From: Prosapia bicincta | Lineage: Eukaryota > Arthropoda > Insecta > Hemiptera > Cercopidae | Direction of reading: 5' to 3' | Length of the DNA: 64,000 bases | Assembly (NCBI GenBank): GCA_036971475.1 | Contig: JBAIZL010000002.1 | Span: 46,489,229-46,553,228, forward strand | Shown here: positions 24,799-36,572 of the stretch, in pieces | Position numbering within the stretch: the first letter of the stretch is position 1 | Layout of the letters: every line of letters starts with the position of its first letter | Translations under genes and position numbers: made by a program | The notes under the pieces: model-generated | Told to the model about the DNA's origin: nothing | The model's database searches: none | What the model saw: the letters and a program-made list of their open reading frames with translations, nothing else

Positions 24799-25256
24799 GC
24801 TGGTTCAAAATTTTCAATGTTTAATAAAATACATTTTATTCATGCATTCAAGTTCAAATACATTTTTTTAACTTGTAGTTAAAGACTCTTCTTGTTATCA
24901 AAGTACTTGAAATAGTCAACTATTTTTAATTTGTAACTATTGGTGTCTTTAGGTTTAATTTGAACTGTATCCGTACATGTTTGCATCCAGCATTCAATGA
25001 TGCAGATAACGGGAAATATTTACTTAGAGAGGTATATGAAGTTGGTTTTGCCCCACCAAATTGGTTCTCATCAAATCCTCTATTGTATAATTCTGGCGTC
25101 CTTTTTAATCTATACTTGTTATGAAAATTGTTATCATGGTTAACACACATTACGTAAATAATGCTATACAGATAATTACACCATTTAAGCTGCGTTAATT
25201 TGAGTAACTAATTTTATTTTCAAATTGCACTTAATAGTGTGATTATGACAAACTCT
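24799..25256. other. Unassigned DNA
   Basis: A 74-codon minus-strand frame (24926-25150) has balanced composition but no recognised motif and no visible splice context that I can support. Confidence 0.4.
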
Positions 25257-25294
25257 CTCTCTCACACACACACACACACCACACACACACACAC
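25257..25294. repeat. (CA)n microsatellite, left half of insertion site
   Basis: Directly adjoins the left LTR. The tract resumes at 36574 on the other side of the retrotransposon. Confidence 0.95.
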
Positions 25295-28200
25295 TGCAAC
25301 GGACCAGGCCAACACCTACTCGCGGCACCGTGCCATCAACCCCACCGTTGACCAGCACGCGCGCGCAAGCCCGCAAACCAACGCCCGTTGCAGAGCAAGA
25401 ATTTTGAAACGAGACGCTCGCAGCCGAAACCACGAACGCTGTGCAATGCTCGCCAAAATCTGCCAGAGAACAAGTCACTGGACTTAAAAAAGAAAAAACC
25501 TAACTTGCTGCGGATTCTACCCTTAACGGGTAAGTCATCCTGGGGGATGGGTTCTTTTGAAAGACATCTAAACGGCGAAATGACCATATCAACTGTAGGC
25601 GAGTGTAAGAAACTTGTTTAAAATAATACTCAGTTTGTTTGCAAGTTAGTTAAAAAATCTTTATTTTTTAATTTTAAAAAATTTAAAATTTAATATTACA
25701 ATGCACAGTCTGCAATTTATTTGACTTAAAAATATCCTTTGTGTTGGTTCTTACCAGTTAAGAAACCATACTCTGCTTATTTTAGTTGACCTTACAATTT
25801 AAATTAAGAATTTACGATTTTAATTTTCTTTCAATCGGAGTATGCCAAAGCGTAAAACTTTGCTCTACTTAAAGGTCAATCTTACTTGTCGAAAATATAA
25901 CCCTTTACAACTTGTCATAATTTTATTTTATTTTCCCCGGTTCTCAACCTTGCGATTTTAAAAGTCAATATATGGTTTTGTTTACTTAACTTTGTATTGA
26001 AAATTTTAATTGCTACAAATTACAAATATTCACTTTAACCTTTTGGATTCAAGCAAAGCCTTACTTTTCAACACACTCCGAAAGATACCTACTTTTCACA
26101 TTTTGTTCAATTTATTTAAACTTTCTAAACACATTACTTTATTTATGGCCATATTTTACATAGCCATGTAAATGATATAATTTTTTCTATATCTTTATCA
26201 AATTTAAATGACCTTCTTTTTTAAAACTCAATTTCTATTTACTTTAGCAGGTAAAATTTCAATCAATTTTACCAAACAACCTAAAACAATTTCATAAAAC
26301 ATATCAAATTATATATAAACCAATTATGAAGTACATACTGAAACAAAAATTACATATAAAACATATAGCCATATCTCCTACAAGACTATCAAAATATTTA
26401 CTGAACATCAAATCCTAATTTATAAAAATTGTTAAAACATCTGCTGAATAAATTCAAACACCTTCCCATATTGAAATTATAATATTTAAATACATATTTT
26501 AATAAAAATGTTTACTGAAACATATTTAAAACCTTTTTCAAACATATCTTCACTCATTTACCAAATCTACAAATTTATTTATATTCATTTAACCCTTTGA
26601 TTAGAAAATATTTAACCCTTTGATTACTCTTTAATTAACCCTTTCGGCATGAAAATTCACATAATGAAATTTAATAATATTTATTAAAACCTAGTTACAC
26701 CCTTTTGAACTGATCCTTGATCATTTACAAAGAAATTTACAAATTTTAAAATTTATTTAACCCTTTTTATATAAAATAAAAAAACCCTTTAGTTATCATT
26801 TGGTTAACCCTTTCTTCATTAAAATTTTAAATACTGAAGTTTTGTTTACAACTTATTTAATCATAGTTAAAACCTTTTAATGTAAAATATGTAACCCTTT
26901 GGTTATCATTTGAATTAACCCTTTCTTCATGACAATTATGCATACTGAAGTTTAATTAAAATTTATTTAAAATTTATCAATGCAATTTCTGAAGGAAATT
27001 GCTATTTAATAAATTTTTAGTAACCTTTGCTAAATGGCTACAAGCCCATTTGCCTTTATTATAGAACTTACATTTTTTTAAACCAATTTGCAAAGATTTC
27101 AATTTTCTTTCTAAGTTACTCTACCACCAAGATATTATTTTAAATACACATAAATCATGAAATAAACAATATATATATACTTATAATTCAAAAAAGAAAA
27201 CTTATATTAACATATTAATTTGGTTAGCTAGACCCACTTACAAATTTAAAATCTCTTGTTTAACTTAACCCTTTTATTGTACCTTTTAAAAATTTAAAAT
27301 CTACCCATATTGAAATCATTTCCCTTTATTCTTACTCCAACCTTGGTTTGATTCAATTTATTTTATACACATATATAATTTCACCCTTTTCTAACTAAAA
27401 TCAAAAGTTTAAAGTAGACAACTTCAATTTGATATAATCCTTGTTTATTTTAAATGAAAGCAATTTATGTCAATTTGTTTCATATGAAAAACGTCGTAAT
27501 GACTCCTTCTAAATAAAATAACAATTTAGTTTAATTTAATTATTTGAAATAACACTCCTGTTTATAGGAGTACCTGAAACTCAAGCATAGCCTTCCAATC
27601 AGCTGTTGTAAACAATGGCCTTTGTCCGCCATCTTGGATATTTACTTTTAGCAAATTATATTTAACTTTATTTCAACACATCTTTTATTTAAATTCTTTA
27701 CACCTTTATAAGATTTTAAACTCTTTAATTAATTTAAATCCCTTTATTTGATTTGTTTATTTAAATCCCTTTCCCTTTACATAAGTTCTAATCTAAAATT
27801 TCTATTTCCCTTACATTCATAAAATACAACATAATTTCTGCATTTATGGCATCGCCATCTTGAAACCCCCCACTCTTTAAAACAAAGCCACCAGCATTTA
27901 CTTGTAAAATTTAAAGTTTACTGTTAATGATTTGAAAATTTATTTAAATTTTATAACATTTTCCCAATTTAAAAAAAAAATTCTTCAAATTAAAATTTTA
28001 ATTTGCAAAGGGAAAACAATTTAGATCTGACCTGATTCCACACAAAGCATGGCTTGCCTTTCTTCTCCCTCTCTTCTCCGTCTCTCCCTTTGTTCTCCAA
28101 CGGGGTGGGGAAAATCCGGCTTGGCTGATGCTTTGCTTCCACGTAAGAATACTTGGATGACTTCCCACGCGTTGCCGCCATCTTTGAAATCCTCCATCCC

Positions 28201-29213
28201 TTTGTGTGTCTGCTAGGCCTCAGGTAGATCAGCTCGCTTCACCCTTTGGTTGAAATCCTTCCATCTTCTTTCTTCGATGCTATTCGCACCTCTTTTAAAT
28301 TTTAACGGTTACCAGTAAAATTTTAGCTTTAAGCCCTTCTTTTAACACAGTTCTTGGGCATTTCTTAACACAGAAAAGAAATAGAAAAATCTTTTAAAAA
28401 CGTTTATCAATTTAGTTAAATTTTGTTTAATTTTGTTAGAAATTTAGACTCACACTTTTAAAACTGTTTGCTAGGTTACACTGTTCACATCGCCTTGTCT
28501 TTCTAGTAAGGCTGTAACACACACATTTAACGACGCTCGCACATAATTTGATGGAAATTTATGGGAACCTCTTTCGCAGCGATCTTGAAATGCGAAAGGG
28601 CCCCATACGAAACTACAGCGTCACGACATCTCAACGAAACAAACTTTCCCTAGCCACTCATAGTTTTTGAACTATTGACGGTAACAAAACTATTGTTCAT
28701 TGTTTTACCGGAGCTACGCCCGACACCGACCTTACCCTTCGAGAGTCCTGGTTTAGCTGGGGCTTCAAAAGACGCTTGGCCTGCACAACCCGGGAAAACA
28801 CCCCCACCTGCAGTCCGTTCCCACGAGTTGACAACCAATAAGGATCTTAAATCGATGTCGCCTGATCGGCGCGCGCACTTCTTTTGTACAGGTGCGTAAC
28901 GGCTCGCAAAATTGATAGACCGATCGATTTAATCCATTTTTTCGATCAAGCCGTATAACTCTTTAAGGGTGCTTCTGATGGAAATTTATTATTCTTTATT
29001 TTTGCTTTTTCTCGTCTTGCTTTATCTCTGGAAATGTCGATGGTAACTCTAGGCCAATTTTGACCATCTTCCCCTTGCAAACGGCCTTAAATTTAAGTTT
29101 CAAACCCTTCCCACGGTGGCTTGGTTTGTTTTACTTACAAGAACTTTAGACTCTTTATGTTTTACATGTTATCTTTTTGCGGCATGTATTCCAAGAGAAT
29201 ATTGCCCGCCGCA
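25295..29213 (-). repeat. 3' LTR (3919 bp)
   Basis: Starts TGCAACGGACC and ends GCCCGCCGCA on the plus strand. It is strongly A+T-rich apart from CpG-rich islands near 25300-25450 and 28540-28920. Minus-strand 5' end TGCGGC and 3' end GTTGCA share TGC/GCA tips. Relative to the 5' LTR it carries an 11 bp insertion near 28165 and one extra A near 26785. Short frames inside it are not convincing genes. Confidence 0.95.
26585..26953. repeat. AACCCTTT repeat array in the 3' LTR
   Basis: The octamer AACCCTTT recurs about nine times in 350 bp. The clearest pair, units at about 26783 and 26892, is 109 bp apart and shares 'CCCTTT.GTTATCATTTG..TTAACCCTTTCTTCAT' and ATACTGAAGTTT. The same array lies at about 33955-34325 in the 5' LTR. 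Confidence 0.7.
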
Positions 29214-29214
29214 A
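29177..29214. other. LTR-terminal hairpin
   Basis: TTGCGGC (29177-29183) pairs with GCCGCAA (29208-29214), and inner GTATTC pairs with GAATAT. The same structure closes the other LTR at about 36537-36574. It spans the terminus where integrase would act. Confidence 0.55.
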
Positions 29215-29226
29215 GATCCCCCTTTA
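29214..29226 (-). other. Polypurine tract
   Basis: The minus strand reads TTAAAGGGGGATCT immediately before the 3' LTR start TGCGGC. This is the usual position and composition of the plus-strand primer of LTR retrotransposons. Confidence 0.75.
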
Positions 29227-29997
29227 AAATTGAGACAAAAAAAATTTTTTGCAAGTATCTCCAAAAAAAAAAATTTACTTATACAAAAAAAAAAATTATT
29301 TTTCGAGATTTACCTGTTTTCCTATTTTATTTGTGGGTGCTAGCTAACTCTTAATTACCTTACTTATATATCTATTTGTCCTTGGTCCTCTTCTACTTCT
29401 TCTCACTGAAACACTTAAAACACTTTCACAATATTAATAAGTACAACCCTAAGTATATACATTTTTATAAAACTCACAACTCTCACTGTTCACTCACAGG
29501 CTTGATACAATAAATCTGATCTTGTTTTCTCTTTGCTTTATTTTTTAAAAGTTAAAAAATTTAACATTTTAATTAAATTTTCCATTTCTTAATTTTCCTA
29601 CATTTATACCCTCGTTAGTGGCTTTATTTTATTTTTTCATTACATACTTATAAACATTTTACATTTCTTATAAATACACTCCAAAATATCTAACCAAGTT
29701 CTTACAATTTACCAGCAGTTATTTACTTACGCTCCTTATCTTAAGTGAGGAACGATGTTCAGGTGTTCCCCTCTCACTCTCTGGCGCTGTCCCTATCAGC
29801 TGGCGTTATCTTGCCTACGCATTAGTCGGCCGCTCCACACAGCTGTGACCTTGTGTAGTAAAGCTACTTCCTTATATTTTTTGCTTGGGTCAGTGCTCCT
29901 ACTGTATACACAACTTTGGATCGATATTTGTTGCACTACGGCAACCTACATTTTTTGTTTTGACGTCAGGTCAGCTGTCAGGCTTCTTTGTTTATTA
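29227..29997 (-). other. Non-coding 3' internal region
   Basis: About 770 bp between gag and the polypurine tract. It has no long frame and no RT, RNase H or integrase motif. It probably represents the residue left after pol was lost. Confidence 0.6.
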
Positions 29998-32172
29998 TTA
30001 GTCTACGTATAATTTTATATCTTTAACATCGTACCTTCCTGGAGTCTCGCTGAATACCTCTTTGTATTTCTTTATTAATTTTTCCAGCCTTTCCTCCTGA
30101 GTCTTCGTGAGAATTGATTTATTTTTATCCTGCTGCTGTATTGTACTTAAGTTTCTTACATTGTATACTCGACGTGGTTTCAGTGTTTGGCCATTTTTAA
30201 AATTTTTGTGTTTCTTTCTCTTTACTCTACTCTTCCAATTTACAACTCCTAATCTCCTCCTCATCCTGTATCTGGGTCTACTTCGTTTTGCCTTGTCCTG
30301 AGTTCTCTTTTCTCCTCCTTTTCCTTTCCTATTACGCTTGTTTTTCTTGTCCTCTGGCTCGCTCGCATCCTTGTTTCCTTCCGGGATTTCCGCATGGTCG
30401 TAGGAACATTCTGGGCCTCCTTGTCCTCTCTGTACTTTTCCTCCTATTTCTTCCTCTTGTCCTTTATACTTTTTGTGCCTACTTTCGGCTTTCTCGGGCT
30501 CTGCCCTTTTTACCGCCCTAGTTCCACGTGTATGACCTTCTTTGCTCCTCCCTTCCGGCACATTTCTGTCCGCCTTGCCATCGGCTCCTCTTCTTTTGCT
30601 TACAGTCGCTGCTCCCTTCTTGCTTTCTTTTTGCTCTATTTCTTTTGCCTCCTGGCCTTCTGGTTTTCCCTTTTTCTCCTGTTTACTACCTCTCTGTTTT
30701 ACTTTTGCATTTGGTTTCTCCTTTGCCACTTCTGCTCCAACATTTCCCACAGATTGGGATCCATGTCCCAATCCCCCCCCGAGACTCGGCCACTCCGGGT
30801 TCTCGATAGGGGTAACGACGTCAGCCTGGTGTTCGGCTGGCGCCAGTACAAGCCCCTCTTCTTCGCTTGTACCAATCCATCCCACCTTGTCGATCTTTGC
30901 TCTTCTACTAATCTCTTGGAGCTCTCCTGGATGGTCTTGTGCAGATCTTACTTCTTCTCCTTCCTGAGCTTCCAAGTTAGCAACTGATGTATTTGGATGG
31001 TCTTGTGTATGTCTTATGACTTCTCCTTCTTGGGCTTCCTGATTTCGAGTTTCTCTGAGATTGCTTGCATTTCCGTTTCCTTCTTGGATCTTGGCTAGGT
31101 CACTGGAACTCTTTCGGCCTCCTTGTTTTGCAGCTTCCTGCTGCCTACTATTTCTCTCAATCTCTTCCTTTCTTCCTCCTTTACTGTTACTGGGTAGCTG
31201 TTCTACAGCATCCTTGGGCTCAGCCCCACCCATCGCCCTGTTTCCACTCTGTTCCCTTTTGCCTTCTCCTTCCAGCACGTTTTTGCTCGCTTCTCTGTCA
31301 GATGTAACTCTTTTTTGCCTTTCTTTTTCTTTTACTATTCTTTTATTCTTCTTCATACTACCAATACTCTTTTTTACTTCTGTGTTCCGGGTCTCGGTTT
31401 CAAAGTTGTCCAAGAATTCTATGGCGTTGGCCACGGACTCCCGATGAACTCCTATGCAAGCACTGCTAATTTCCCTGTCGAAATGTGCCATTACTTTGCT
31501 CACCAAGTACCTCTCAAGTATTGGTGGATCCAGGTTCCTGGCCTTGCTAACCATCACCACGAAGTAGTCAGACCTCTTGTATGGTCCCATCTCGTTATAC
31601 TTCCCAGTGTCTAACTGCCGCCTTATTTTCTCTTGCGCAGCAAATCCCCAGTACATGTTAAGAAACTTGCTCTTAAATTCCTCGTACTGGTCTTCTGGCC
31701 GTTGCACTGCCAGCCACGAAGCTTTTGCTGTTCTTTGTAGATTCCTTACAATCATTTGAAGCTTGGCCTCCTCCTCGAGCATGGGGTCGGTTTCTTCGAA
31801 AAGCTCTTCCATCTTTTTTATGAAGTCAACTGGATCTTCATTCTCCTTCCCGAAGAACTCGATCCTTCGGGTTCCCACTATCTGATGGTAGGCCCACACT
31901 CTCGGTTTCTCCCAGTAGACGGTTGGTCCTGGTTGTCTGACGTTGCTTATTTCCTCTTGTTTTTTCTTTACTTCTTCCTTCCTCCCTTCTTGCTCTCTTT
32001 CTTCTTTTTCTCTTTGCCATTTCATTTTCTTTTGTTCCCACTCTGCTTCTCTTTTCTTTCGTTCTTCCTCTCTCTCTTTTCGTTCTTGCTCTCTCTTTTC
32101 TTCTCTCTCCTTTCTCCACCACTCCAAGAACTTCTCTATATCACTCTTCTCCTGCTGCATTGGTGATGCCAT
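29998..32172 (-). CDS. gag: Gag-like protein with a terminal Pol vestige, 724 aa
   Basis: An intact frame from ATG (32172-32170) to TAA, followed by further TAA codons. Residues 1-75 are a very charged Glu/Arg/Lys coiled coil. Residues 80-260 form a Ty3/Gypsy capsid-like region, with RRIEFFGKENEDPVDFIKKM, a Trp at about 153, and FLNMYWGF...L.TGKY, matching the Retrotrans_gag pattern. Residues 270-660 are a long basic, low-complexity tail with an internal duplication (about 287-370 and 525-604) and no CCHC zinc knuckle, so the basic tail may bind RNA instead. Residues 688-724 (ERLEKLIKKYKEVFSETPGR...) match the segment that precedes RT in Gypsy Pol, then stop. No DTG/DSG protease motif is seen. 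It should assemble particles that package the element's RNA, with enzymes supplied by a partner element. Confidence 0.88.
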   Translation of the reverse strand: MASPMQQEKSDIEKFLEWWRKEREEKREQERKEREEERKKREAEWEQKKMKWQREKEEREQEGRKEEVKKKQEEISNVRQPGPTVYWEKPRVWAYHQIVGTRRIEFFGKENEDPVDFIKKMEELFEETDPMLEEEAKLQMIVRNLQRTAKASWLAVQRPEDQYEEFKSKFLNMYWGFAAQEKIRRQLDTGKYNEMGPYKRSDYFVVMVSKARNLDPPILERYLVSKVMAHFDREISSACIGVHRESVANAIEFLDNFETETRNTEVKKSIGSMKKNKRIVKEKERQKRVTSDREASKNVLEGEGKREQSGNRAMGGAEPKDAVEQLPSNSKGGRKEEIERNSRQQEAAKQGGRKSSSDLAKIQEGNGNASNLRETRNQEAQEGEVIRHTQDHPNTSVANLEAQEGEEVRSAQDHPGELQEISRRAKIDKVGWIGTSEEEGLVLAPAEHQADVVTPIENPEWPSLGGGLGHGSQSVGNVGAEVAKEKPNAKVKQRGSKQEKKGKPEGQEAKEIEQKESKKGAATVSKRRGADGKADRNVPEGRSKEGHTRGTRAVKRAEPEKAESRHKKYKGQEEEIGGKVQRGQGGPECSYDHAEIPEGNKDASEPEDKKNKRNRKGKGGEKRTQDKAKRSRPRYRMRRRLGVVNWKSRVKRKKHKNFKNGQTLKPRRVYNVRNLSTIQQQDKNKSILTKTQEERLEKLIKKYKEVFSETPGRYDVKDIKLYVD

Positions 32173-32633
32173 TATCTCTGTTTTATTCTATTTCTTCCTT
32201 TTTTTTTTTTTTTTTTTTTTTTTTTTCAGTTTATATAATCCTATCCTACTCCTTCTACTCAGACTATGAATATGTTTCCTTACATATTTCTTCTTCCGTT
32301 TTTTGTCGCTGGATGTCGTGCGTGTGTTTCCAATGCGCGCGTTCGTCTATGTGTTTGCCTCTTCCTACTTACTACTATTTACCCCTACTTTATTTTCTTA
32401 ACTCTTTTAAAACTATTTCTCATACTAAACTATTTAGCTCTTAATTTCCTCTTCTTACCTTATTTTTAAATTAATTTACCAGTGTTTCAACCTAAAACTG
32501 CAATCTAACTCTTTTCTTTAACATTTTATTATTTATTTCTTACACTTCCTAGGTCGAATTTCGCCATGTCTTTTTATGATTTTAATAGAGACCGAAATAT
32601 TTATACGGGAAAGTCCGCAACTTTACCCGTCGG
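32173..32633 (-). other. Leader between primer site and gag
   Basis: Non-coding, with an A run of about 30 on the minus strand (32197-32226). A packaging signal would be expected here, but none can be read from sequence alone. Confidence 0.5.
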
Positions 32634-32653
32634 TGCCCCACGTTGGGGCGCCA
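32634..32653 (-). other. Primer binding site, tRNA-Lys type
   Basis: The minus strand reads TGGCGCCCCAACGTGGGGCA, starting 10 bp inside the 5' LTR end. It matches the complement of an arthropod tRNA-Lys(CTT) 3' end (TGGCGCCCAACGTGGGGC) except for one extra C. Confidence 0.8.
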
Positions 32654-32663
32654 TCTTACTAAC

Positions 32664-35600
32664 TGCAACGGACCGAGCCAACACCTACTCGCGGCACGGC
32701 GCCGTCAACCCTTCCGTCGTTGACCAGCACGCGCGCGCAAGCCCGCCCACCAACGCCCGTTGCAGAGCAAGAATTTTGAAACGAGACGCTCGCAGCCGAA
32801 ACCACGAACGCTGTGCAATGCTCGCCAAAATCTGCCAGAGAACAAGTCACTGGACTTAAAAAAGAAAAAACCTAACTTGCTGCGGATTCTACCCTTAACG
32901 GGTAAGTCATCCCGGGGGATGGGTTCTTTTGAAAGACATCTAAACGGCGAAATGACCATATCAACTGTAGGCGAGTGTAAGAAACTTGTTTAAAATAATA
33001 CTCAGTTTGTTTGCAAGTTAGTTAAAAAATCTTTATTTTTTAATTTTAAAAAATTTAAAATTTAATATTACAATGCACAGTCTGTAATTTATTTGACTTA
33101 AAAATATCCTTTGTGTTGGTTCTTACCAGTTAAGAAACCATACTCTGCTTATTTTAGTTGACCTTACAATTTAAATTAAGAATTTACGATTTTAATTTTC
33201 TTTCAATCGGAGTATGCCAAAGCGTAAAACTTTGCTCTACTTAAAGGTCAATCTTACTTGTCGAAAATATAACCCTTTACAACTTGTCATAATTTTATTT
33301 TATTTTCCCCGGTTCTCAACCTTGCGATTTTAAAAGTCAATATATGGTTTTGTTTACTTAACTTTGTATTGAAAATTTTAATTGCTACAAATTACAAATA
33401 TTCACTTTAACCTTTTGGATTCAAGCAAAGCCTTACTTTTCAACACACTCCGAAAGATACCTACTTTTCACATTTTGTTCAATTTATTTAAACTTTCTAA
33501 ACACATTACTTTATTTATGGCCATATTTTACATAGCCATGTAAATGATATAATTTTTTCTATATCTTTATCAAATTTAAATGACCTTCTTTTTTAAAACT
33601 CAATTTCTATTTACTTTAGCAGGTAAAATTTCAATCAATTTTACCAAACAACCTAAAACAATTTCATAAAACATATCAAATTATATATAAAAAAATTATG
33701 AAGTACATACTGAAACAAAAATTACATATAAAACATATAGCCATATCTCCTACAAGACTATCAAAATATTTACTGAACATCAAATCCTAATTTATAAAAA
33801 TTGTTAAAACATCTGCTGAATAAATTCAAACACCTTCCCATATTGAAATTATAATATTTAAATACATATTTTAATAAAAATGTTTACTGAAACATATTTA
33901 AAACCTTTTTCAAACATATCTTCACTCATTTACCAAATCTACAAATTTATTTATATTCATTTAACCCTTTGATTAGAAAATATTTAACCCTTTGATTACT
34001 CTTTAATTAACCCTTTCGGCATGAAAATTCACATAATGAAATTTATTAATATTTATTAAAACCTAGTTACACCCTTTTGAACTGATCCTTGATCATTTAC
34101 AAAGAAATTTACAAATTTTAAAATTTATTTAACCCTTTTTATATAAAATAAAAAACCCTTTAGTTATCATTTGGTTAACCCTTTCTTCATTAAAATTTTA
34201 AATACTGAAGTTTTGTTTACAACTTATTTAATCATAGTTAAAACCTTTTAATGTAAAATATGTAACCCTTTGGTTATCATTTGAATTAACCCTTTCTTCA
34301 TGACAATTATGCATACTGAAGTTTAATTAAAATTTATTTAAAATTTATCAATGCAATTTCTGAAGGAAATTGCTATTTAATAAATTTTTAGTAACCTTTG
34401 CTAAATGGCTACAAGCCCATTTGCCTTTATTATAGAACTTACATTTTTTTAAACCAATTTGCAAAGATTTCAATTTTCTTTCTAAGTTACTCTACCACCA
34501 AGATATTATTTTAAATACACATAAATCATGAAATAAACAATATATATATACTTATAATTCAAAAAAGAAAACTTATATTAACATATTAATTTGGTTAGCT
34601 AGACCCACTTACAAATTTAAAATCTCTTGTTTAACTTAACCCTTTTATTGTACCTTTTAAAAATTTAAAATCTACCCATATTGAAATCATTTCCCTTTAT
34701 TCTTACTCCAACCTTGGTTTGATTCAATTTATTTTATACACATATATAATTTCACCCTTTTCTAACTAAAATCAAAAGTTTAAAGTAGACAACTTCAATT
34801 TGATATAATCCTTGTTTATTTTAAATGAAAGCAATTTATGTCAATTTGTTTCATATGAAAAACGTCGTAATGACTCCTTCTAAATAAAATAACAATTTAG
34901 TTTAATTTAATTATTTGAAATAACACTCCTGTTTATAGGAGTACCTGAAACTCAAGCATAGCCTTCCAATCAGCTGTTGTAAACAATGGCCTTTGTCCGC
35001 CATCTTGGATATTTACTTTTAGCAAATTATATTTAACTTTATTTCAACACATCTTTTATTTAAATTCTTTACACCTTTATAAGATTTTAAACTCTTTAAT
35101 TAATTTAAATCCCTTTATTTGATTTGTTTATTTAAATCCCTTTCCCTTTACATAAGTTCTAATCTAAAATTTCTATTTCCCTTACATTCATAAAATACAA
35201 CATAATTTCTGCATTTATGGCATCGCCATCTTGAAACCCCCCACTCTTTAAAACAAAGCCACCAGCATTTACTTGTAAAATTTAAAGTTTACTGTTAATG
35301 ATTTGAAAATTTATTTAAATTTTATAACATTTTCCCAATTTAAAAAAAAAATTCTTCAAATTAAAATTTTAATTTGCAAAGGGAAAACAATTTAGATCTG
35401 ACCTGATTCCACACAAAGCATGGCTTGCCTTTCTTCTCCCTCTCTTCTCCGTCTCTCCCTTTGTTCTCCAACGGGGTGGGGAAAATCCGGCTTGGCTGAT
35501 GCTTTGCTTCCACGTAAGAATACTTGGATGACTTCCGCCATCTTTGAAATCCTCCATCCCTTTGTGTGTCTGCTAGGCCTCAGGTAGATCAGCTCGCTTC

Positions 35601-36572
35601 ACCCTTTGGTTGAAATCCTTCCATCTTCTTTCTTCGATGCTATTCGCACCTCTTTTAAATTTTAACGGTTACCAGTAAAATTTTAGCTTTAAGCCCTTCT
35701 TTTAACACAGTTCTTGGGCATTTCTTAACACAGAAAAGAAATAGAAAAATCTTTTAAAAACGTTTATCAATTTAGTTAAATTTTGTTTAATTTTGTTAGA
35801 AATTTAGACTCACACTTTTAAAACTGTTTGCTAGGTTACACTGTTCACATCGCCTTGTCTTTCTAGTAAGGCTGTAACACACACATTTAACGACGCTCGC
35901 ACATAATTTGATGGAAATTTATGGGAACCTCTTTCGCAGCGATCTTGAAATGCGAAAGGGCCCCATACGAAACTACAGCGTCACGACATCTCAACGAAAC
36001 AAACTTTCCCTAGCCACTCATAGTTTTTGAACTATTGACGGTAACAAAACTATTGTTCATTGTTTTACCGGAGCTACGCCCGACACCGACCTTACCCTTC
36101 GAGAGTCCTGGTTTAGCTGGGGCTTCAAAAGACGCTTGGCCTGCACAACCCGGGAAAACACCCCCACCTGCAGTCCGTTCCCACGAGTTGACAACCAATA
36201 AGGATCTTAAATCGATGTCGCCTGATCGGCGCGCGCACTTCTTTTGTACAGGTGCGTAACGGCTCGCAAAATTGATAGACCGATCGATTTAATCCATTTT
36301 TTCGATCAAGCCGTATAACTCTTTAAGGGTGCTTCTGATGGAAATTTATTATTCTTTATTTTTGCTTTTTCTCGTCTTGCTTTATCTCTGGAAATGTCGA
36401 TGGTAACTCTAGGCCAATTTTGACCATCTTCCCCTTGCAAACGGCCTTAAATTTAAGTTTCAAACCCTTCCCACGGTGGCTTGGTTTGTTTTACTTACAA
36501 GAACTTTAGACTCTTTATGTTTTACATGTTATCTTTTTGCGGCATGTATTCCAAGAGAATATTGCCCGCCGC

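Noticed and set aside
24926..25150. 74-codon minus-strand frame with ordinary composition
   Set aside because: No motif, no homology I recognise and no supported exon boundaries.
28650..28899. Small frames repeated at 36010-36259 and 25185-25621/32659-32993
   Set aside because: They occur twice only because they lie in the two LTRs. No motif and no start context supports them.
30107..32444. Several plus-strand frames of 60-197 codons
   Set aside because: They are antisense shadows of the gag ORF, rich in Ser, Leu and Phe because the sense strand is rich in Glu and Lys codons.
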